Below, one piece after another: positions 44,288 to 56,228 of a stretch of DNA of 64,000 bases. Source of the DNA: Loripinus fragilis (lineage: Eukaryota; Mollusca; Bivalvia; Lucinida; Lucinidae). The stretch covers positions 29,169,213 to 29,233,212 of the forward strand of contig OZ026519.1 of NCBI GenBank assembly GCA_964019695.1, written 5' to 3'. Numbering within the stretch: the stretch's first letter is position 1; each line of letters begins with the position of its first letter. A model generated the notes under the pieces. That model had not been told where the DNA came from and made no database searches. It saw nothing but the letters and a program-made list of their open reading frames with translations. Position numbers and translations under genes: made by a program.

Positions 44288-45654
44288 CTATCTCATGTGC
44301 ACAAAGGTCTCCTTTAAACGACCTGATGATGTATCCAATAAGGCTACAGATCTAAATTTTGGACTGAGCTCATCCCCACATCCATACTTTATACGTGAGA
44401 AGCGATGGCTCTGGTGAGTCTCACTACAGACTTGTCTCAGCCTTTACTGCTCGACGGTGCAATACGACTAAGTACCAAAATTTGATCATGTGCTTACCTT
44501 GCAGAATCTACTTGTAAGCTGCTTATATTTAAAAGTCAGATAGTCCTGATAGTTTTATTGTTTCGTTATTAGGACCTTTAAAAGCGGCACTAACACTGTA
44601 TGATTAAATAATTTCCGTTGAAAAGTGCTTTGCAGTTACATTTGTCTCATTAATGATAGCGTATCAGCGTTCTGCATGACTAATTTGTACATCTTCGACA
44701 AACATGGAAACGCCATAAAAAGGCTTAATTATCATATTGATTTTCGTCATCAGTCGGAAGTACCATTCTTTACATGGCTGAAGGTTGGCGAATCTCTTTA
44801 CAAACGGGATGTGTACAGCGACTATTATCATACATTTGTGTATAATTTGTTTCAAAACCACACACAATTTCAATGACGGAGATTAAAGATTGTCCATCTT
44901 GGATTGTATAGCGTAATTTCCGTCTCCAAGGGAACAAACGGAAAGCACCCAGAGAATAAACGGAATGCACTTGGGGATAGAGGGTCATCCGGAAATAAGT
45001 GGATAACGTATTACGTTTGCATACCTATATAATATTGGCTATTTACTAAAGTATTTATTAATTAACATCATCCAACTACATGTATCTAAAAGTCGGTAGG
45101 TCTAAAGATGATGTAGTAACACATTATCAGCAATGCCGTTAGGGCGCAGAACTATTGAATAGCTATGAAGTTTTTCTGAAGACCCTTCCATTAATCATCT
45201 AAACAGGTTTCCTCAACATTTTGGTCAGATATACGTCGCTGACAGAGCAGAAAAGGCAGTAAAATTCATAAACGACCATCGTTGGGTTGTTGTCTGATAT
45301 TTGTCTTTGGTTGGGCCCACCTTGGCTCAACTAAGTGTTATCTGTCTGTGAAACACGAGCCCTCATAGTTATATTAATTTGATTAAACTTTCTGCATGCG
45401 AGCTTAATATTCTTATTCGTTAACAACAGCAGAACCAAGTGCTTCGATGACTTACTAGCAAGTTCTTTCCTTTTAGAGAAGCCCCTTTATGAAAAGGGAC
45501 GCAATCGAAGACACTCACTGCTTGATCCAGTTGTCTCCCGTTGGTATGCGTAACTTTTTCAGCGTTATGCTTACGCCATTGCACATTGAATGCCAGCAAC
45601 ATCAAGGAGATGAATAGAGATAATCACAGTCTTAGAACGAACAGCAGGCAAAGC
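44288..45654. other. Host DNA without accepted gene
   Basis: An 83-codon plus-strand frame at 44625-44876 starts at TTG and matches nothing that I know. 44395-44490 carries a diverged family H end. Confidence 0.35.
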
Positions 45655-45712
45655 CACCGAGTGGTGCCGTGGGCAGGTCCGTGTGTGCGTCATTAGTGGT
45701 CGTGCTCACATT
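45655..45712 (+). repeat. Family B fragment
   Basis: CACCGAGTGGTGCCGTGGGC.., GTGCTCACATTC. Confidence 0.45.
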
Positions 45713-45733
45713 CTTTTTTATTATTATTATTAT

Positions 45734-45869
45734 CCCAGAGGCGAGTTCAACGATGCGAGCGCTCTCGGGCGCTCGTTGTACTGATGCCAGGCTTTACGCA
45801 TTACGAAGAAAGATAGGTACAAGAACAACGAGCGCCCGCGAACGCTCGCATTGTTGAACACGCCTCAGG
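45734..45869. repeat. Foldback MITE, about 135 bp
   Basis: Arms CCAGAGGCGAGTTCAACGAT / ..ATTGTTGAACACGCCTCAGG, then GCGAGCG.. and CGGGCGCTCGTTGT / ACAACGAGCGCCCG. Preceded by a short TTA tract. Confidence 0.85.
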
Positions 45870-46200
45870 TGTCATGTGGCGTCTTTATTTTTCATTATGA
45901 TCTTGTATCGTATTCATTTGTCTATCCTTTCCTTTAGAATCCGGAATTTTCATACATTTTCTGGGCTGGAAGCTGACTGCTTTAAACGAGGAAGATCCTC
46001 AACCTCATGATACTTGAATATAAAATGCTAATTTACATAATTTAGGTAATTTTGAAACGGCAAGTTTGATTAAATTTAGTACACTCAAAAAGTATATATC
46101 AACTTACGGTACATGTACATGTACATAGGTTAAGAAAATCTCGTTTTTCGGAAGAAAATTTGTAGTTATTTTCTTGTCCATCAGTTATAAAAGATAAAGT
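45870..46200. other. Host DNA without recognisable gene
   Basis: Nothing supportable. Confidence 0.4.
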
Positions 46201-46246
46201 GTGCAATCAAACGAACCGTCTCATAGAGACGGTTCTTTTGCGTACC
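46201..46246. repeat. Family L hairpin
   Basis: AAACGAACCGTCTC-ATA-GAGACGGTTCTTTTGCG. Confidence 0.75.
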
Positions 46247-46859
46247 AACAATATGTACTTTGGCTGAGAAATGAGAAATTATTTCTGAAATACGCGCTCT
46301 TTTCAGGGGACATGATAAGACACATCGCACTAATAATAAGTATAAACCGTATTTAAACCAAAAAATCGGTTAGATATGTCTTGCAATCCAATGTATTCAT
46401 CCCTGATTGCTAATTAGTGCCCGAAACATTATGCTGTTGTTTGTAACATGTTCGTCACTATATGTTACATAATTATTCTTCAAATCAAATAACATGTTAT
46501 AGTTTAGGATACGTACAGTTAAGGTTTAAGGTGTACGAACTATTAGGATAATTAAAGTAATCAGCAGAGAAGACATTAACATATGAAATATCAGAATTTC
46601 CATCGACTCAAGCGAAGCAGAAAGCTTTTGAAGTGATGTTCAATAAGTTAATTAAATGGAACATTTGGCATGTACCATATAAATGGCTGATATTGAAAAA
46701 TGGCAATGTCATATTGAAAGAAACATGGTTAGGCTGACAGGGAATGACAGGTCCGATAAAACTGTAAATATGAAGAGTCGGTCAACATCAAGCTGCCCAG
46801 AGAGTAAATAAAGTAAACATTGATTTATGATCATTGTGGGCGCCAGGACGAACTATCGA
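46247..46859. other. Host DNA without recognisable gene
   Basis: Nothing supportable. Confidence 0.4.
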
Positions 46860-47090
46860 GTGCAAATTAACCCAATGGCATATAAGACCAGTGTCCATTT
46901 TGTGGGACATAGGCAAACATTATAGACACAGATAACACGCCGCAGAACTCGGCGTCTGATCAGTGCCTCCTCTTTTTGCTTACAAAATATCTTATTAAAA
47001 TATGAAAACGAAAAGAAAATCTACCTAACGGAAATGGACCAGTCCAATTGAGAAGAGTGGGAAATTCCATTCGGCTTAAATTGCTTTAAT
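46860..47090. repeat. Family K foldback repeat, diverged
   Basis: ACGCCGCAGAACTCGGCGTC followed by TGATCAG, later ATTCCATTCGGCTTAAATTG, in the same order as 19495-19690. Confidence 0.5.
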
Positions 47091-47298
47091 TGTACCAGCG
47101 CTGGATCTTTAATATACATTAGTAATGTGTATTAGACCTTCAAATCACAATCGATTGTCGAAAGGCTCATTTCGATTGATTATCGATGTTAAAATCGGCT
47201 ATATACCATAATATTTTCAGGACCTAGAAATACAATAATCGCTCCTAAACCCTTTGTAGACAAAAGCAAAGCTTGATACAATTAAAGGCCTATACTTC

Positions 47299-47752
47299 GG
47301 TCTTGATCCACATCTGAACTAAGGGTGAGGTTGGCCCCGTGAAACTAGTTTAAGCCCTCCAGTATTTTTTTTTTTCTGACCGTTCCAAGGCGGTACTTCT
47401 TTTGTGGATCATTTGTGTTATTTATGTTTTGTGTTTGTGATCCACATCTGAACTAAGGGTGAGGTTGGCTCTGTGAAACCAGTTTAAGCCCTCCAGTAAA
47501 AAATCTTTTTCTGACCGTTCCAAGGCGGTGCTACTTTTGTGGATCATTTTTGTTATTTATGTCTTGTGATTGTCATGCTTTCGCGTCTGCTCATTGCAGC
47601 CTTGTGATCACCTGTTGGGAAAGGGCTGACCTCTTGGCTCTCATTTGTGATGTTTACTTGACAATGTGTTTTTGTCACTTTCCCATGTGGTATCCTGTGT
47701 CGCGTGTGGTACTTGATTGTATCGATTCCTGATCTTGTCGCCTTTCTTACTT
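47299..47752 (+). repeat. Two family A copies in tandem
   Basis: A head-only copy, 47299-47430, is followed by a full copy, 47438-47752. Both start at GATCCACATCTGAACTAAGG. The second ends at CCTGATCTTGTCGCCTTTCT. Confidence 0.85.
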
Positions 47753-47842
47753 TAAATCAGGACTGTCCATTGCAGCTTGGCCTGTGTATTTGGTGTTCGC
47801 AAGCAATACAATCATTCTTCTCATGACAAGGTTCAAATGTTG

Positions 47843-48026
47843 TACAGTAAAACCTGTCTTAAGCGGCCACTCAACATGAAGACCAAAAATGATTTCCAAG
47901 ATCGCTTATCGCCTAATGCAGGTCAAAGTATTGTAGAATACTTTCGACCATCATTAAGCTACCATTTGTCTTAAACACCTTTTTAGTCTATTTTTGAGTG
48001 GCCGCTTAAGACAGGTTTTACTGTAG
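47843..48026. repeat. Family F MITE (Tc1/mariner-like ends)
   Basis: Terminal inverted repeats TACAGTAAAACCTGTCTTAA / TTAAGACAGGTTTTACTGTA with GCGGCCACTC / GAGTGGCCGC inside. TA at both outer ends. No transposase. The CAGTAAAACCTG end is common in Tc1/mariner-derived MITEs. Confidence 0.9.
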
Positions 48027-48359
48027 TTCTTATTACGTTTTTATCTTAGTTCTTTTGATGCGATTCTTTGTACCGTTGATTGCATATTTTGTAAAATAGC
48101 TTAATCAGGATACGAGAGGCGGCTGCTCTGCGTTGAAATAGAGTAGTGCCTTATTCGCTGCTGACATTACAAATGTACTTGGTCAACTTTCAAACGGTCC
48201 CGATCAATGACCATGGTCATTAGCAGCCAGAAAAATATCCTCTGACATGACCTCTCATTGTAGTGTCTGGGAGCGCCTGAAAAATAGGAACCTTTCGTGA
48301 CACCATCATAAGCAAACATATCCAAGACATCCGATATCATATTTCATCCACGTTATGGC
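48027..48359. other. Host DNA without recognisable gene
   Basis: Nothing supportable. Confidence 0.4.
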
Positions 48360-48545
48360 GGAAATGTAAGTGGGCATGACCAGACATTACCACAATAACG
48401 CACTGCAGATCAACCCACGGCACCACGAAGAAGAGCCACGAAACACTTACAGTCATAAGACATCAGTAAGACAATTTAAGTAAGACAACCAACTCTCTCT
48501 TCCTCAAGATGACCACAAAACTAGAAAAGACACTAATTACTTGAT
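48360..48545 (-). repeat. Family B repeat, reversed
   Basis: GGCATGACCAGACATTACCA, CAACCCACGGCACCACGAAG, CTCTTCCTCAAGATGACC. Confidence 0.7.
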
Positions 48546-48662
48546 ATCCTTTTTGTGCATGTATATAAGCGAACCATAAATATGCCTGTACACAAGAGAA
48601 GCCTGGTCTGCGAGTTAGTTGCTCGTTTGGCCGTACATGCTCATTCCAAATACTTGCTAGCA

Positions 48663-48945
48663 TGCGCGGATCCAGAACGTTTTGTCAGAGAGGGTCCAAA
48701 ATTTGACGTATTTTTTGTTGTTCTTTTTAGTTGATAATGGGAGAGATGATCGAATTGCCATTATAAGCGGGAAATGGCGTTTTGCTGGCGTGCAGATTAT
48801 GGCCCAACATTGAATGATTGCTTGGTAGCTTTGTGAGTTTTTCAGGTGATCTGAACCAATATTGCAAAGAAACCCTATTTTTAGATCTTTCAGGGGGGTC
48901 CGGACCCCTTGCGCCCCCCCCCTCCTCTGGATCCGCCCTTGGATA
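48663..48945 (+). repeat. Family E repeat
   Basis: GCGCGGATCCAGAACGTTTT to CCTCTGGATCCGCCC, with GGGGGGTCCGGACCCC near the right end. Confidence 0.75.
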
Positions 48946-49261
48946 GTATGATCCTGAAAGTGTATGTAGATGAACAGGCTTTTAAGGCCAACTTGGTAGC
49001 CAAATTAGAAGGCAGAAGGCTCACAACTATTCGGTATGATCCATGCCATGATAATACCAACAAAATGAGTGTGCACTGGACTTCCACCTAGGCTGATCAG
49101 AGTCTTTGCTGTGCACTCAGTAGGTAACTAAAGACCGAAGCTATCTTCATGCGGACAGCAAAGACTCGGGTCAGGCTAAGCTGATGCCTAAGCTGATCTG
49201 AGCCTCATTTTGGTATTCTCATGTCGCGGCTCAATAATGGATAAAAAATTATGATACTTAC
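48946..49261. other. Host DNA with a family C-like end
   Basis: 49090-49232 has CTGATCAGAGTCTTTGCTG.. and ends GGTATTCTCATGTCGCGGCTC, i.e. a diverged family C copy. Confidence 0.45.
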
Positions 49262-49508
49262 AGAATATACAAATGTTCAATGACGGAGCAGATTGCCATT
49301 CAAGGGACAAACCGAGCAGTCCACGAGCCGTTTCAACCAAGCTTGGTGCTTTTGCTTTCACAAGTATAGACAGAAAGTCGTGTTTTGTTTTTATGTTGTT
49401 CTTCCAATGACGGGCTGAGTAGATTGCTAGCTTTCGTCGAACATACTTAGGTATTACTGTAGTCAGTAAGTCGCTCCTGTTCTCAGAGTATTTATGACCG
49501 TTTATTAT
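49262..49508 (-). CDS. Putative internal exon of an unidentified gene
   Basis: On the minus strand a frame of 82 codons plus one base runs from a plausible acceptor (pyrimidine-rich, CTTCCATATAAG) to a good donor (TTCT, then GTAAGTATC). The peptide has a coding-like composition: basic and helical in the middle (YVRRKLAIYSARHW), then KAKAPSLVETARGLLGLSLEW. I do not recognise the family. Entry phase 0, exit phase 1. The open frame extends a little past both splice sites, with a short MITE-derived tail. It may be a real exon of a host protein or a chance frame. No neighbouring exon was found. Confidence 0.35.
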
Positions 49509-49765
49509 CTTATATGGAAGGATTGGACAAAATAGAAATTGATATGTCAACTATAAGATCTCTCTGGCTAAAATAGTTATTAGAATATTCATGAGGAGAT
49601 ACAGAAAAACTGAAAATTCCATTGGACTTAACAGGGACATCTAGCATTCCTAAAATAGGGTATCAGCAAAATGTGGCATATCACCAGGGCGTAAACTGCT
49701 TGCCAACAGCAATCGAAATACCTGTACTTTTTAAATTTCAACTACCACCTCTTTATAATGAATTG
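49509..49765. other. Host DNA without recognisable gene
   Basis: Possible intron sequence upstream of the exon candidate. Confidence 0.3.
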
Positions 49766-49950
49766 CAGTAAAACCTGTGTAAACGGCCACTCAAAAATAG
49801 ACCAAACAATGATCTTAATGACAAATGGTAGCTTAGTGAAGGTCGAAAGAATTGCAGAATGGAGCATTCTGCAATGCGTTAGACCTGCATTAAACGATAA
49901 TTAGTCTAGAAAAGCATTTTTGGTATTTTTGAGAGTGGCCGTACTGTACA
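49766..49950. repeat. Family F MITE
   Basis: CAGTAAAACCTGTGTAAACG.. / ..GAGAGTGGCCGTACTG. The right end is decayed relative to 47843-48026. Confidence 0.85.
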
Positions 49951-50030
49951 ACATAAAAGAGGTTTAATTCCAGGCCTTTGGTACTTACAAAAAATAATTT
50001 TCTATTTCTCAACCAAAAACATATGTTGTG

Positions 50031-50076
50031 GGTGCTCAAAAGAACCGTCACCATTTGACGGTTCTTTTGAGTACCC
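50031..50076. repeat. Family L hairpin, cleanest host copy
   Basis: GGTGCTCAAAAGAACCGTC-ACCATTT-GACGGTTCTTTTGAGTACC, flanked by ACATATGTTGT and ACATATGTTAA. Same flank as in the LTR copy. Confidence 0.85.
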
Positions 50077-50749
50077 AAAACATATGTTAAAACTGATAAG
50101 TAAGAAAATATTTACAATTTTACGCTCAAAATAGTGTTAATCTAAAACTGTAGTTTAACGTTTTCAATTCTAATGATTCTACTTGAAATGATTGGCACTG
50201 TTTTATAAAATACTTTTTCATTTAACTGCATATTGATAAAAAATATCACATTAATACCACAAGACGAATTATTGATTGGACAGAGGCAATAATACTTTAT
50301 TAAACATTTGCATAACAAACATTATCTTTACTAATTTTATGGTACTTAATCCCTGTTTAAACAATATAGTTTATTAGTAGGACTGCAAACAGTTGCTTAC
50401 GAAGGGCAACCATGAGAGTAAATTCTTGTGTGGGCATCTGCCTTTATTTGTAAAACACTTTAAGGCAGTAATTTCCTGAATCACTTTCTTCTAATTACTC
50501 TATATTGATTTATTTAGGTTTTTGTCTTTTTTAAAAAAGCTTTCCGGTAATTACAGTCTTGCCAAGGATTTTCATATATTTATTTTTGAATCCTACGCTA
50601 AGCCTCGAAAACCAATTACATTCATACAACTTTAGGTTTATTAGATTTTCTTTGCATGATTGAGGTGACCCACGACGCGCAGTGCCGATGTACTGTATGC
50701 ATCACGCTTCAGAGTTTGTGACCTTGTTGTACTCGAACTCGCTTGTCAT
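50077..50749. other. Host DNA without recognisable gene
   Basis: Nothing supportable. Confidence 0.4.
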
Positions 50750-51085
50750 GCATGGATCCAGAAAGTTTTACCATAGGGGGTAACTCTGATAACGCTTTTA
50801 TTATTATTTTTTATTAATTTTATAACATTTTTTTATAGTTGGTGAGGGGAGAGAGGATCCAAAAACATACCGCTAAAACGGGCCATAATTGGGCCGCCAC
50901 CGAAACGCCATTGAAATGGCGTTTCGCTGACAGGCCGATGATGGCCCCACATTAAATGCAAGCTTGGTAGCTTTGTAAATTTTCAGGGAATCAGATCCGC
51001 ATCAGTATTTATTAGGAACGCTATATTTTTGTGATTTTTCAGGGGCTACCGGACCCCTACCCCCGTCTTGTTCCGCGCATGCTTG
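50750..51085 (+). repeat. Family E repeat, longest copy
   Basis: CATGGATCCAGAAAGTTTTA to GTCTTGTTCCGCGCATGC. Includes GAAACGCCATTGAAATGGCG and GCTACCGGACCCC. Confidence 0.75.
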
Positions 51086-51879
51086 TGCTACTGCAGATAT
51101 TAAGCAATTAATTCTATACAGTTTAGACAGAGAATAAAAATGAGCTGATCAAAATACGTAGAGATTAGGTTAATCAGCTCATTTGCTCAGCTAAGCAGCG
51201 TGTTTGATGAATGTCGCATAAAAATGCGAACTACAAACTATGTAAAAAAAACATAGCCTCGACTGCGCATCAGTAAAATACTTGGAGCCTTACTTGCAAA
51301 TACAAACTTTTTTAATATTAGTAAATGCTTGGAGGTTCGATAGTGTTTTTGTCTTGTTGTTTTTGTTGTAATTGTAATATTTTACCTCTATGTGGCCCAA
51401 TGACTCCTATAAAAGATCTCCGCTGATTGGCTGAAACTAGCTTAAACTGGTTGTGACAGATTTTGGTGTCTAACTGTGTTGAGCTAATTTTAGCCTAGGA
51501 CAGGTAGCTATAAAGATTTGTCAGTGCTGCCAGACAGCTAGAATAGATTGAACTAATAATAGCACAGGCCAGGTCGACATCTCTTTTTCACTGCTGCCTG
51601 ACAGCTAAAATAGAAATGAAAAACTGACTCAAGAGATACATATAGTATGATTGTTATGTATATTTCACAGGTCAAATGTTTTGAATCAAAAATTTAGTGA
51701 TTGAGAACAGTAATTTAAAAATGCAATTTTATGCACATCTCGTAAGGGTTTCAGAAACTTGAACAGCAATTGTTAAAATAATCCTGTTTTCAGTGCACTG
51801 AGAACATCTGACTCATGTAAATTTATAAATATGATTTTTTGATTTAAAACTAGGAAAAGAGGGACAATGTCATATTATA
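51086..51879. other. Host DNA with a loose duplication
   Basis: TTTTAGCCTAGGACAGGTAG..GCTGCCAGACAGCTAGAATAG and AATAGCACAGGCCAGGTCG..GCTGCCTGACAGCTAAAATAG (51488-51614) are two related units. No gene seen. Confidence 0.45.
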
Positions 51880-52032
51880 CAGTTATTTCATGCCTGTTTG
51901 TAGTATGGTCAAACCTATTACCCCGAGGTACCGTGGACGACCTGATGCACTATTGCACGAGGCCGATCAGGCCGTCCGGGGTATCGAGGGGTAATAGTTT
52001 GACTATACTACAAATAGGCATGAAATAACTGT
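51880..52032. repeat. Inverted repeat, about 150 bp
   Basis: Arms CAGTTATTTCATGCCTGTTT / ..AATAGGCATGAAATAACTG with GTCAAACCTATTACCCCGAG / CGAGGGGTAATAGTTTGAC inside. Foldback MITE. Confidence 0.85.
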
Positions 52033-52469
52033 TTTACTACCCAGCTCTTGCATGGAGTTGCTATAGACGATGCGGTTTTGTTGCAAAACAGAAAATTTTC
52101 ACCAAATCTGCTCAATTTTGGTCTCAAAATGTTCCGCTCGTTCTAACTAAAAAAACGAGTTACCACACTTTATGTTTCTGACCATAAACAACGGAGTTAT
52201 TCGAGTTTAAAGTTGCCAAACCATGCCTTATTTTCACACCATTATTGCATAACGTCTCCTTTCATAAGCGAACCGCACGCGCACCGTTGTCGCGCATGTC
52301 GATAAGCGCGTGTGTGTTTTTAACAGGGAAGCGGGTAACCAGGCCATGGTATAGTCGATTTAATTGACCGGTGGAACAGTTCAGTGACTCATGACAAGGC
52401 AAAAATAGACAATTACTCCGTATATAGACGGTTGGGTAATAAAACAAACCAGTAAGTCTAGTGCGTTCA
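52033..52469. other. Host DNA without recognisable gene
   Basis: Nothing supportable. Confidence 0.4.
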
Positions 52470-52556
52470 TTTTCGGTTAACATCAAGGTTAGTCAACGCC
52501 TCGGTGAACATCAATGTTCTCTTGTTGACAAACCCTGATGTTAACCTTAAAATAAT
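52470..52556. repeat. Inverted repeat, about 85 bp
   Basis: TTTCGGTTAACATCAAGGTT with an inner GTCAACGC, against GTTGACAAACCCTGATGTTAAC. Confidence 0.65.
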
Positions 52557-53390
52557 GCATCGATTGTATAATGTTAGAGAGATTGGCATACATATGTTTA
52601 TAATATGGAAAATGATTACTTTGCTGCAAATGCATGTGCACAATTTCTTAAGTATTTTAAACATGCATCTACATACAGACTTGGAGATATAAAACAGAAA
52701 AGAAATTTTATTAGACGTTATCTATACAGTTTCTAGTCTATCCTATTATGTTTAAACTTAAGCAGTATTGGTCACATGAAGCAAAAAGATATACATATAT
52801 GTAGGTACAGATGGTCAATGTTCTGTTGATATGAGGTGATGTTTTCTTTTATTGATATTTGAGTTCAGCTTTTCCAAGTGAGCTGGGGACTTTATGTTGG
52901 TCACTACCTGTTCTTCTATAAGAGATATAAGGATGCACATAGCTGCAAACTCAGCTCTGCTCAAAAACAACCAGCTGTGTTTGAATATGCAGTTCATACT
53001 GGGCAAGGTGCTCCTTCCATGAAAAGAGTTGTAAGCATTTATCTACTTGAGAGTTGATACTATAAAGCTATTTTTGCTGCTATTTGTTTTGTATATGTAG
53101 TTAGGCTTAAGTGCCATTGCATTGAAATATAATTTATCTTTATCTAATGTCGATGATTTATGTCGGAATTACTTTTGTGTAATACATGTAGCTTAAGTAT
53201 CTTGAGCAGTTACATATATCACAAGTGATGATATGATATCCTGCCTGTCATTCAATAACTACGTTAATGTTTTCTATGGTGCCTTTTCTTGTATTTATTG
53301 TCTCTTTTTCTTGGAAACACTAAAAAGGTATATGATATACATAATAATGCACAGTGTTTCCATGATATAAATAGAGGATCTTACATGAAT
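52557..53390. other. Host DNA without recognisable gene
   Basis: Nothing supportable. Confidence 0.4.
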
Positions 53391-53508
53391 GCTCATGTTT
53401 TATTGAATTTATTAAACGAGTTGAGGAAAAGTGATAAAATGCGAGGCTTGTCGAGCATTTTATCACTTTTTCGCAACTCGTTTAATAAATTCAATAATAC
53501 AAGAGCAC
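53391..53508. repeat. Foldback MITE, about 118 bp
   Basis: Arms GCTCATGTTTTATTGAATTT / ..AATTCAATAATACAAGAGC with TTAAACGAGTTGAGGAAAAG / CTTTTTCGCAACTCGTTTAA. The 91-codon frame across it is repeat translation. Half a copy lies at 24801-24845. Confidence 0.85.
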
Positions 53509-53664
53509 AAATGTTCGATTCCATTTATCATAATTATGACTCTGAAATCTCATTTCTTGCGTAAAAACGTGACCATTTTGTCATTATGTACACAACGTTG
53601 TTATGGACGTCATAACGTTTCTCGAAAATCTTTAAACCACTAGTCGTTTATCGATTTAATTGCA

Positions 53665-53843
53665 TAAGAAATAGATTCGCGCTCGCCGTGATTTGTTGCT
53701 TAATATATCACTGTCTGGAGGTCAATCGTTAAAGTGAAGAAATCATGAGCGCGAAGCGCGAATGATTTATCCACTTACGACTGACCGACAGAAAGTGACA
53801 CATTAAGCAACAAATTAGTGCCAATGCGAATTTATTTCGTTTC
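53665..53843. repeat. Imperfect inverted repeat, about 180 bp
   Basis: ATTTGTTGCTTAATATATCA / TGACACATTAAGCAACAAAT, with AAGTGAAGAAATCATGAGCG / CGCGAATGATTTATCCACTT near the centre. Confidence 0.75.
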
Positions 53844-54202
53844 TAACATTCAAAAAGATTTTTAAAAAATGAACAAATCCTTCACAGTCTATAACGATCC
53901 CGCCATCTTGAACAGACTGTCATAGTTTCCCGTAACTCTATTTAGGCTGAAACGCGTATTTTAACGCATGTTTTGAACGTCTAATAGTTGTAAAAGCGAC
54001 GTTACGCCGTCTATTGTCAACGTTACAATGTCGTATGTGAAAATGACATCATAAAAATCCAACTGGCGACCGAATGACGCCACGTCAGTCCGTGCAGTGA
54101 TTTATCAACCAATAAATCACTGAATTTAAGCAATGGCTATACAGGCGAGGTGTGTTAGAAATGACGTTATTTCACTTCCAGACTCAAAGTCATATAATAA
54201 AA
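53844..54202. other. Host DNA without recognisable gene
   Basis: Nothing supportable. Confidence 0.4.
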
Positions 54203-54292
54203 GATCTGTCACGAAGGCTTGGCTGATTATATGTAAACAACTCTTCCTGGCGGGCTAGTTGTTTACGTATTCAGCCAAATCTTCGTGACAAG
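54203..54292. repeat. Inverted repeat, about 90 bp
   Basis: GATCTGTCACGAAGGCTTGG with GTAAACAACT, against AGTTGTTTACGTATTCAGCC with CTTCGTGACA. Confidence 0.75.
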
Positions 54293-54986
54293 AGTTTTCA
54301 TATCATGGAAATGCAACGTGCTATTCTCTAGGAGCATACGAGTGTTTGCGTATCGTTGTCCTACGCTAGAAAGTGGCTTCACAAACGGCGCGGTACACGC
54401 ATTTCCTGGATATTATAGCAGCATAGACCGGTTGTAATCGTGCGCTGCAGGCCCACAGCGCAAATCACAAGATTTCTTGACAGTTGACGATTTATCTTTC
54501 ATTTGGCTCGTTGTCCTGTGATTTCCAATGGATAAATAAGCTTAGATAATAACAACAATGACCGTTAAACTAGTCAGGAATGCTAACCAAGAAATAAATC
54601 ATTTATCAGAGAACGAAATTGCTTCGCTTTAAATATCGGCTAGATTAGGGTTATGGACGTTGAATTAACAAACCGTCGTAGATAACAACGTAGAGAGTCT
54701 GTTGGCTTATTCAATTTAGCTAACTTTAATGATCTGTATAATGTGCATTTTATAGGGGCATGGATATTGATTGGATTTGCTGCATCTATGAGAAAAGGAG
54801 GACAGATTCCTGCGACAAGTAAACTTTTCCCTGAAAGTATGACACAGAACAAAACTTTTTTTTCATTTCTTCAAGGAATTGTTCACATAAAACCTTTGTA
54901 GACTGGAAATTCCTAAATGGATACTCGGCAAACATTGAAGGCCGAGAGGAAATGCCGCATGATGTGGTATTTCATCTGAGCCTTTA
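54293..54986. other. Host DNA without recognisable gene
   Basis: Nothing supportable. Confidence 0.4.
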
Positions 54987-55459
54987 ATGTTTTCTAAGAC
55001 AAGTCAATCTTCAGTCAAAGATTTTATAAATACAACGTTTCTCCGAATTGTAACCTTTGACCCATCAATATATAAAATGACCAATTCTAACTTAAACTTC
55101 TTAAACAAGGCTATCGGAATCATTAAATTCTCAAAAGCTTTTCAAAATTTTATGGACGATACTATGATTTGATATCTAAATTCCAAGTTGGACTTCAATC
55201 ACTCTTGCGCCAAGCACTTTCGGAACCTGAATTATATGGTGACTTGGAGTATAAATTGAAGAAGATTGTTGGCTCTAATATTTTTTCAGCGCAGTTCATT
55301 AAAATAATTTCCCATTATAAAAAGATTGGCTATAACATTAATGTATTGCAACACACTGCATGCTTGGTGGCCAACCCAATCACGGTTGGAAACTTTGCTT
55401 TCCTGTTTAATTGCACGCCGGTGGGTCGGACTTCAGACTCTATGACGGTTCCAACTTAA
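54987..55459 (+). pseudogene. Decayed ORF upstream of a family A repeat
   Basis: Two frames follow each other: one ends at 55172, and the other continues through 55150-55459 in a different frame (..SKFQVGLQSLLRQALSEPE.., KIISHYKKIGYNI.., CLVANPITVGNFAFLFNCT). The second frame reads back through the end of the first at 55150-55172, which suggests a one-base deletion near 55150. The ORF joins directly to the family A extension at 55466. Similar short peptides are common in mollusc repeat translations, as far as I recall; I cannot name the enzyme or element class. Probably the end of the coding part of the element from which family A derives. Confidence 0.5.
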
Positions 55460-56228
55460 AGACTTATCTATTGATGAGATGGTAGTGGCCTGATGCTTTG
55501 GCTGTTTGTCGGCCCACCGGAGTTTACCTGTTGGATTTCGTTTGCTCCGGTATTCAGTTTTATTTACTGTTGAGTCCTTATCTTTGCTTTATGTCCTTTT
55601 ATAACTTGATTTGTATGTTCTGGGAGATGATGCATTGATAAGTTAGGGGTATTTCATGCAGACCAAATATCTATGTGTCTTGATCCACATCTGAATTAAG
55701 GGTGAGGTTGGCGCCAGGAAACCGGTTAAAGCCCTCCAGTTAAAGTATTTTTACTGGCCGTTCCAAGTCGGCGCTTCTTTTGTGGACCGTGTTTGTTAGT
55801 TATGCTTCATGTTGGTGTGTGTTGCAATGTATTGTCTGTTCTTTTGTAGCCTTGTGGTGACCTGTTGGGAAAGGGCTGACCTCTTGGCTATCATGTGGAC
55901 CGTGTTTTGTCACTTTCCCGAATGTTCCCAGGTCTATATCAGAATCAAGAGTGAGGTTTCTGCCGTGAAACTGGTTTAAGCCCTCCATTAAAATATTTTA
56001 CTGACCGTTCCAAGGCGGTACTTCTTTTGTTGATATTTTATGTTTTTCTGTCTTGTGTTTGTTATGACTTTGCGAGCGTCTGTTTATTTGTGCCTTGTGG
56101 TCACCTGCTTGGAAAGGACTGACCTCTTGACTCTCGTTTGTGGTGTTTGTCACTTTCCCATTGGTATCCTGGGTCAGGTGTGGTACTTGATTGTATCTAT
56201 TTTTTTATCTTTGCACCCTTTTACTTTA
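55460..56228 (+). repeat. Two family A copies, the first with 5' extension
   Basis: Extension 55466-55680, A copy 55678-55925, then a second A copy 55930-56228 starting near TCTATATCAGAATCAAGAGTG. Both end near the tail landmarks (GTCACTTTCCC; GTACTTGATTGTATC). Confidence 0.85.

Noticed and set aside
44625..44876. 83-codon plus-strand frame
   Set aside because: Non-ATG start, a competing frame on the other strand, no known family and no convincing acceptor; kept only as a remote possibility.
53289..53564. 91-codon frame
   Set aside because: Runs through a foldback MITE; both arms translate.
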